Shown: positions 5,976 through 10,134 of the stretch, in pieces | Numbering within the stretch: the first letter of the stretch is position 1 | Layout: each line of letters starts with the position of its first letter | Assembly: GCA_023415525.1 (NCBI GenBank) | Contig: JAEZKI010000508.1 | Coordinates: forward strand, 1 to 10,134 | Length of the DNA: 10,134 nucleotides | Direction: 5' to 3' | From: Bacillota bacterium | GTDB taxonomy: Bacteria; Bacillota; Clostridia; Lachnospirales; Cellulosilyticaceae | The notes under the pieces: model-generated | Seen by the model: the letters and a program-made list of their open reading frames with translations, nothing else | Told to the model about the DNA's origin: nothing | The model's database searches: none | Translations under genes and position numbers: made by a program

Positions 5976-6488
5976 ATGACAGAGGAAGAAAGAGAGTTAT
6001 CCTATAGGTGGTGGCAAAAGCTTGGTCCTTTACAAAAGAAGTTTGTAAGAGAAACACTTTTGTGGGGATATGAAAAGGAGGATTTAGAGCAAGAATGCTA
6101 TTTGCTTTTAGTAAAGTGCTTAACTCGTTTTAAAGAAGACTTAGGGGTTCCTTTTGAAAGCTACTATAAGATCCAGCTTTATGGCTGGCGAGCCAATGAA
6201 AATCGCAAGAAAAAAGAATATGTTGGCTTAAATGAAGAAGTGAATAAGGCTATTTTAGAAAAGCCAGATGAAGAGGTAGATATTGAAGGGAGTGTCACCA
6301 CTAAGCTTTGGATTGTAGCCCTCCTCCAGGAGCTAGAGCCCTTGGATCAGGTAGAGCGAGCTATTGTAAAGGGACACTACTTAGAGGGCAAAAACCTAAA
6401 GGATTTAGCAAGGCTTCTTAAAGTATCCTATAGTACCATTAAAAATAAAAAAGGAAAAATAGCTAAAAAGTTAGCCACCTTTTCCTAG
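5976..6488 (+). CDS. Sigma-70 family RNA polymerase sigma factor, YvrI/SigO-like
   Basis: This 170-residue protein has the two domains of a small alternative sigma factor. A region-2-like part (about 32-80) has YEKEDLEQECYLLLVK and the basic WRANENRKKK end. A region-4 helix-turn-helix (about 116-166) contains LKDLARLLKVSYSTIKNKK. It would direct core RNA polymerase to a special promoter set. AAAGGT lies 5 bases before the ATG. Downstream, DUF1659, DUF2922 and YvrJ genes form a cassette known around YvrI-type sigma genes, which supports this class over classical ECF factors. No anti-sigma factor is visible. Its targets are unknown; the exported SLH protein nearby is a candidate. Region-4 identity is firm; the subclass is inferred from context. 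Confidence 0.8.
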   Translation: MTEEERELSYRWWQKLGPLQKKFVRETLLWGYEKEDLEQECYLLLVKCLTRFKEDLGVPFESYYKIQLYGWRANENRKKKEYVGLNEEVNKAILEKPDEEVDIEGSVTTKLWIVALLQELEPLDQVERAIVKGHYLEGKNLKDLARLLKVSYSTIKNKKGKIAKKLATFS

Positions 6489-6534
6489 TGACTACATATA
6501 TAGAGGTGAATAAGCAAAGAAGGAGGTGATAGAC

Positions 6535-6729
6535 ATGGCAGTTACAGCAGATGTGAAGGGCGTTAAAGTGGTCTTGAAGTTAGCTAAAGGTTCACAGACC
6601 ATTCCTAACTGTGCAAAGGCAGCAGGGGATGAAGCACTCTTTCAGCTAGGACAAGCAGTATCTAGTCTTACGAAAGAATCAGTAGAAACTGTTTCAAAAG
6701 TAGTAGAGACTACACTTCTCCAAGCTTAA
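6535..6729 (+). CDS. DUF1659 family small protein
   Basis: A 64-residue protein beginning MAVTADVKGVKVVLKLAKG. It has the DUF1659 pattern: a basic beta-strand N-terminus, a middle with small residues and an A-L-x-x-L-x-x-A helix (about 43-50). A strong AAGGAGGTGAT (6520-6530) sits 4 bases before the ATG, 46 bases after the sigma gene. DUF1659 has no established role; it is nearly always beside a DUF2922 gene, as here. The excellent ribosome binding site suggests high expression. Confidence 0.75.
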   Translation: MAVTADVKGVKVVLKLAKGSQTIPNCAKAAGDEALFQLGQAVSSLTKESVETVSKVVETTLLQA

Positions 6730-6764
6730 GCGTGTATTAAAGAAAGAGGAAGGAGGTGAGAAAT

Positions 6765-6989
6765 ATGGCTGAGATTACAAAAAAGGTACTTGTCCTTACT
6801 TTCCAAACAGCAAAAGGAAAGGAAGCAAGTTTAACTATTAATGCACCTGAGGAAGGACTTGAGGGGACTTCCGTTAGTGAAGCAATGGATGCAGTGATTG
6901 AAGCAGCAGCTTATGGAGAAGGTGATTTAGCAGTTACCAAAGGTGGTGCTAAATACGTGATTCAACAAGTTGAAGCGATTGAGATTTAA
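6765..6989 (+). CDS. DUF2922 family small protein
   Basis: A 74-residue acidic protein beginning MAEITKKVLVLTFQTAKGKEA. The LVLTFQTAKGK start, the S-x-x-E-A-M-D-A-V-I helix (about 39-48) and the ending with VEAIEI match the DUF2922 pattern. The frame opens at GTG 6756, but that codon lies inside the ribosome binding site AGGAGGTGAG, so ATG 6765 is the start. It lies 35 bases after the DUF1659 gene and is surely co-transcribed with it. The biochemical role is unknown. Confidence 0.78.
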   Translation: MAEITKKVLVLTFQTAKGKEASLTINAPEEGLEGTSVSEAMDAVIEAAAYGEGDLAVTKGGAKYVIQQVEAIEI

Positions 6990-7077
6990 TTAAGGGTGAA
7001 GGGGGAGTTCCCCTCTCCCTAGCTAGGCTGTGGCTTGAGGGGCATTAATTAAAAGTGGAGGGGAAGAGGAGAGAAGA

Positions 7078-7114
7078 AAGGAGTTACTAGGGGGATACCT
7101 GGTAGCTCCTTTTA
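7078..7114 (+). terminator. Terminator after the DUF1659-DUF2922 pair
   Basis: AAGGAGTTACTAG pairs with CTGGTAGCTCCTT (13 bp, two G-U pairs) around an 8-base loop, followed by a short T run. It probably ends or reduces transcription before the YvrJ gene. Confidence 0.7.
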
Positions 7115-7194
7115 TAGTATGGGTGATTTTTACTTTTTGGTAGGGTAGGAAGTTATGGTGGTTATTTAAATTTTTTTGAAAAGGAGGGAACAAA

Positions 7195-7335
7195 ATGGAG
7201 GAATTATTAGTCCAAATAAGTAATGTGGGATTTCCTATTGTTTTATCTGTTTATTTGCTGGTACGACTAGAGACAAAGATGGATAAATTAGCAGATTGCA
7301 TTGTGAAATTAACCAATGTTTTAGACAAAGATTAA
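7195..7335 (+). CDS. YvrJ family small membrane protein
   Basis: This 46-residue gene encodes MEELLVQISNVGFPIVLSVY, then LLVRLETKMDKL. It has one membrane helix (residues ~11-24) followed by an amphipathic helix. The VGFPIVLSVYLLVRLE core is the hallmark of the YvrJ family (PF12841). AAGGAGGG (7181-7188) lies 6 bases before the ATG. In Bacillus the family's namesake stands beside the YvrI sigma gene, and here it stands three genes after a related sigma gene, beyond a terminator. The role is unknown; a link to the sigma pathway is suggested only by this repeated neighbourhood. Confidence 0.85.
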   Translation: MEELLVQISNVGFPIVLSVYLLVRLETKMDKLADCIVKLTNVLDKD

Positions 7336-7336
7336 G

Positions 7337-7365
7337 TTGTATTTTTAGGTTTTATAGCTTAAAAT
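7337..7365 (+). promoter_or_regulatory. Probable promoter of the SLH protein gene
   Basis: TTGTAT (7337-7342), a 17-base spacer and TAAAAT (7360-7365) form a sigma-A-like promoter right after the YvrJ stop codon. The leader to the ATG at 7435 is about 63 bases. Confidence 0.5.
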
Positions 7366-7434
7366 AGAAATAAAACAAGGCCCACACAAAGAGACAGAGC
7401 GTATAAGCTGGAAAAGATATTTAGGAGGGATTAA

Positions 7435-9390
7435 ATGAAGATGAGTAAGAAACATTTCATGAAGGTGATAATGACTGTTGGTGTAGCAACCGTATTAACA
7501 GTTAGCACGTTTGCAGCAAATTTTACAGATATAAAGACAACAAACTGGGCATATAGTGCCCTTCAAGATATGCAACAAAGAGGGATTATGCTCCCTAATA
7601 GCAAAGGGGAAATCTTACCCTCTAAAACAATGGATTACTTTGAACTAAGCGATGTACTGGCAAAAGCTTCAGGCTTTACAAAGGCAGAGGATCAAGCGGC
7701 CATTGCACAAAACTATGAGCGACAAAAGGCAACCATCGAAAAATATAGTTCTAAATACGCCAGTTGGAATAAGCTATATGATAAGCAAATAGCTTATTTA
7801 TTAGGAAGGGGTTATATTACAGAAGCAGACTTAGCTAAATTTGTGGTTAAGACGACCACGGGAACAGAAGTAAAGAGAATAGTCACCAAACAGGATTTAG
7901 CTGTCTATGCCGTACGTGTTTTAGGAAAAGAAGTAACAGCCAAAGAGGCCTATATGACAAGTAAGACCACGGGCTTTAGTGATGAAAGTGTCATCCTTGA
8001 AGCCAACAGACCTCACGTGGCTTATTTAAAAGCTATTGGACTTGTTACGGGTGATGAGACAGGTGCTTTTGTGGGAAATATACAAGTAACCAGAGCTTTG
8101 TGTGCTAAGATGACCAGTGATCTTTTAGCCTATAAAGAAAAAATGGAGCAGGAAGTAACTGCACCTAATAATAACCAGACAAATAGTCAAACCATTAACG
8201 TTGAAAAAGTCATGAATAAGACCACATCTGAGCTTTTTGTAAAATATACAAAAGCAGATGGTCAAAGTACTTGGGCTACCATTAAAAAGACTACACTTGT
8301 AACAGATGAGGTAGGAAGTCCAGTGGATTTAAGTACGCTTATTAATACCACACTTAATCGTCAAGCCACTATTACTACAGAAACAGTTAATGATACAATC
8401 TACATACAGTCTATGAAATTCCAAGATAGTAATGGAACGACTACGACACCTACAACCGCAGTGTATAGAGGAACTATTACACGTGTTGGCACCTATGGTG
8501 ACATGACGCTTACATTGACGGACCAGACTTCTAAGACCTTAATGGTAGCAGATGATGCAGTTATTACATTGGAAGGTAAAAGCGTTAAGTTAACAGAGCT
8601 TTATGCAGAGGACTATGTAGTAGCTACCGTTCAGGAAGGTAAAATTGTTAAGCTAGAAGCTACAAAAGGAAAGGCAAGTGTTTCAAATTCTTTGCTAGAA
8701 GGTGAGATTGTTTCTAGAAAAGTAGTAAGTGAAGGGCATGTTTTTAGCATTAAACAAGGGGATAAGACAGTTGATTGGACAGTAAGTAATGACGCTACTA
8801 TAAGAAGAAATGGTGGTAAGGCAGACCTTTATGATATTCGCATTGGAGATACCATGAAAATAGCTAAAGAAAGTGGTGTCATTAAGCAAGTAGAAGCAAC
8901 GGGCAAGAAACAGACCATAGAAGGAACTGTAACAGCTATTTACTTAGCTGGAGTTTCTCAATTAACTGTAGACCTTGATAATAAACAACAGGTTTATACT
9001 GTCAATGCAGAGAGTGAATTCTATGATAATAACCTGAGAGAATATATTGCACTTCGTGATGTAAGACTAGGGCAAACCGTCGAACTTTATGTAGATAGTA
9101 GAGAAATTATCTCTTTGGTTGTACAACGTGATAAGTCTTCAGCTATTAAATACATAGGAGTTATTGAAGATATAGGAACAGGGAATGAGTATATGGATGT
9201 ACTTGTAAATTATGATCCACTTACAAGCAGCAATAATGTATTAAAGCGTATTCGAATGCCTATAACAACCACCATTATTATAGAAGGCGCAGAAGCACAT
9301 AGGAGTGAACTAAGAGAAGGTAAAGACGTATTAATTACTTTTAGATATCTAGATGATGCAAGTCCAGAAAAAATCGTTGTACTTGAATAA
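7435..9390 (+). CDS. Exported SLH-domain protein with C-terminal beta repeats
   Basis: A 651-residue exported protein. Residues 1-28 are a signal peptide (basic start, hydrophobic core, FAA cleavage before N29). Three S-layer-homology segments follow: FTDIKTTNWAYSAL (from 30), a weaker one about 105-170, and FSDES...AYLKAIGLVTG (181-236). SLH domains bind secondary cell-wall polymers, so the protein sits on the wall surface. From 343 to the end come about four degenerate ~70-residue units, starting near 343, 420, 493 and 570. Each has a G-x-I/V start, several strands, an L-x-D/E-I/L-R-x-G-like turn and a closing hydrophobic strand. AGGAGGG lies 5 bases before the ATG. The C-terminal part may be a scaffold or binding stalk; no enzyme motif is seen. 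Confidence 0.88.
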   Translation: MKMSKKHFMKVIMTVGVATVLTVSTFAANFTDIKTTNWAYSALQDMQQRGIMLPNSKGEILPSKTMDYFELSDVLAKASGFTKAEDQAAIAQNYERQKATIEKYSSKYASWNKLYDKQIAYLLGRGYITEADLAKFVVKTTTGTEVKRIVTKQDLAVYAVRVLGKEVTAKEAYMTSKTTGFSDESVILEANRPHVAYLKAIGLVTGDETGAFVGNIQVTRALCAKMTSDLLAYKEKMEQEVTAPNNNQTNSQTINVEKVMNKTTSELFVKYTKADGQSTWATIKKTTLVTDEVGSPVDLSTLINTTLNRQATITTETVNDTIYIQSMKFQDSNGTTTTPTTAVYRGTITRVGTYGDMTLTLTDQTSKTLMVADDAVITLEGKSVKLTELYAEDYVVATVQEGKIVKLEATKGKASVSNSLLEGEIVSRKVVSEGHVFSIKQGDKTVDWTVSNDATIRRNGGKADLYDIRIGDTMKIAKESGVIKQVEATGKKQTIEGTVTAIYLAGVSQLTVDLDNKQQVYTVNAESEFYDNNLREYIALRDVRLGQTVELYVDSREIISLVVQRDKSSAIKYIGVIEDIGTGNEYMDVLVNYDPLTSSNNVLKRIRMPITTTIIIEGAEAHRSELREGKDVLITFRYLDDASPEKIVVLE

Positions 9391-9400
9391 TTAATAGGTG

Positions 9401-9451
9401 GGGAGTGCTTTTAAAACTCAAGTTTAAGTTCTTGAATTTTATAGCACTCCC
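9401..9451 (+). terminator. Large stem-loop between SLH and LysM genes, no U-tract
   Basis: GGGAGTGCT pairs perfectly with AGCACTCCC, and inside them TAAAACTCAAG pairs with CTTGAATTTTA with one mismatch, around an 8-base loop. The total stem is about 20 bp. No run of T follows on either strand. It may terminate inefficiently, or protect the SLH mRNA 3' end and lower expression of the next gene. Confidence 0.55.
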
Positions 9452-9478
9452 TACGTTATATACAGGGGGAGGTTATAT

Positions 9479-10134
9479 ATGCCGGTAGCTAAGAAAAATC
9501 AAAAGGTTATACCGCTGAATGGTACAAGAAAAAAAGGAAAACAGAAGAGAAAAGATCATCGAATCATTTGGATAGCTCTTTGTTTTGCAGCTACAATAGG
9601 GATATTTTTAGGGCTTAGACCTAATGCTTATGAAGTAAGCATTAATGGTAAAGTAATAGGCGCAGTTAAAAATAAGGAAATTATTGAAGAGGCTAAACAG
9701 ACCGTTGAAGCACAGTTAAAGACCAAATACAATGCAGAAATCAGTTTTGAAGAAGAGCCTATACTACGAAAATATCGTGCCAAAAAAAATGACTATGTGA
9801 ATCCAAGTTATTTAGTCACTTCTATGAGAGAAAATCTGAATGTGCTTATTTGTTTTAAAGAGGTCCTTGTGGAAGGTAAAAGTATTGGGATTATTGCTTC
9901 AAACAAAGAATTAGAAGAACTTAAAGCGCAGCTTAAGACAGCTTATTATGGTAATAAGGAAGTAGAGGTAGAGTTTGCTAAGAAAGTAGAGCTAAGGGAT
10001 ATTTTCGCCAAGGAAACAAGTCTTATTAAGATGGAACGATTAGTGGAAAAGTGTTTAGTCACCACACCTAAAGAAGTGACCTATGTTGTACAAAGTGGGG
10101 ATTCCCTATGGTCTATTGCTAGTCAACTAGGTAT
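9479..10134 (+). CDS. Membrane-anchored LysM protein, probable wall hydrolase (partial)
   Basis: 218 codons are visible; the C-terminus lies beyond the window. A basic cytosolic start (MPVAKKNQK...KKGKQKRK) leads to one membrane helix (about 30-46), so the bulk is outside the cell. A region of about 150 residues starting YEVSINGKVIGAV follows, with lysine/glutamate-rich helices and a second V-E-G-K-S-I-G-I-I segment that looks like a repeat of the first. The window ends in a LysM domain, YVVQSGDSLWSIASQLG, which binds peptidoglycan. In clostridia this layout usually ends in G5 and M23 peptidase domains; that end is not visible, so hydrolase activity is inferred. GGGGGAGG lies 6 bases before the ATG. 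Confidence 0.8.
   Translation, partial: MPVAKKNQKVIPLNGTRKKGKQKRKDHRIIWIALCFAATIGIFLGLRPNAYEVSINGKVIGAVKNKEIIEEAKQTVEAQLKTKYNAEISFEEEPILRKYRAKKNDYVNPSYLVTSMRENLNVLICFKEVLVEGKSIGIIASNKELEELKAQLKTAYYGNKEVEVEFAKKVELRDIFAKETSLIKMERLVEKCLVTTPKEVTYVVQSGDSLWSIASQLG

Overview
The window looks like chromosomal DNA of a low-GC Gram-positive bacterium, most likely a member of the Clostridia. The signs are AT-rich intergenic DNA, strong AGGAGG-type ribosome binding sites, an S-layer-homology (SLH) exported protein, a YvrJ/DUF1659/DUF2922 small-gene cassette and a Gram-positive LexA operator. A cellulose-degrading Lachnospirales-type host such as Cellulosilyticum would fit, but that is a guess from gene content only.

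Left part (1-2020) is a defence or addiction-like cluster of five genes. It holds two MNT (minimal nucleotidyltransferase) genes and three HEPN-domain genes. One MNT-HEPN pair runs on the minus strand, and the second HEPN gene leaves the window. A HEPN-MNT-HEPN triad runs on the plus strand. The two arms share a 158-bp divergent promoter region in which both -10 elements carry the same 9-mer, GGTATACTA. A bidirectional hairpin terminator closes the plus arm.

Middle part (2083-5830) has a minus-strand, membrane-bound UDP-sugar 4,6-dehydratase of the CapD/WbpM/PglF type for surface polysaccharide or glycan synthesis. It also has a small one-helix membrane protein, then a minus-strand gene for a ComK-like protein. 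The ComK-like gene has a good sigma-A promoter with a perfect LexA box (CGAACATATGTTC) just downstream of the -10, which suggests SOS control of a competence-regulator-like protein. Its transcript probably runs on through a possible dispersed-repeat relic and about 13 copies of a 19-bp tandem repeat to a terminator at 4711-4744.

Right part (5976-10134), all on the plus strand, begins with a YvrI/SigO-like sigma factor, followed by DUF1659, DUF2922 and YvrJ small genes. Next comes a large exported SLH protein with about four degenerate C-terminal beta repeats, and then a membrane-anchored LysM protein cut by the window end. This block looks like a cell-envelope module. Whether the sigma factor controls the downstream envelope genes is inference.
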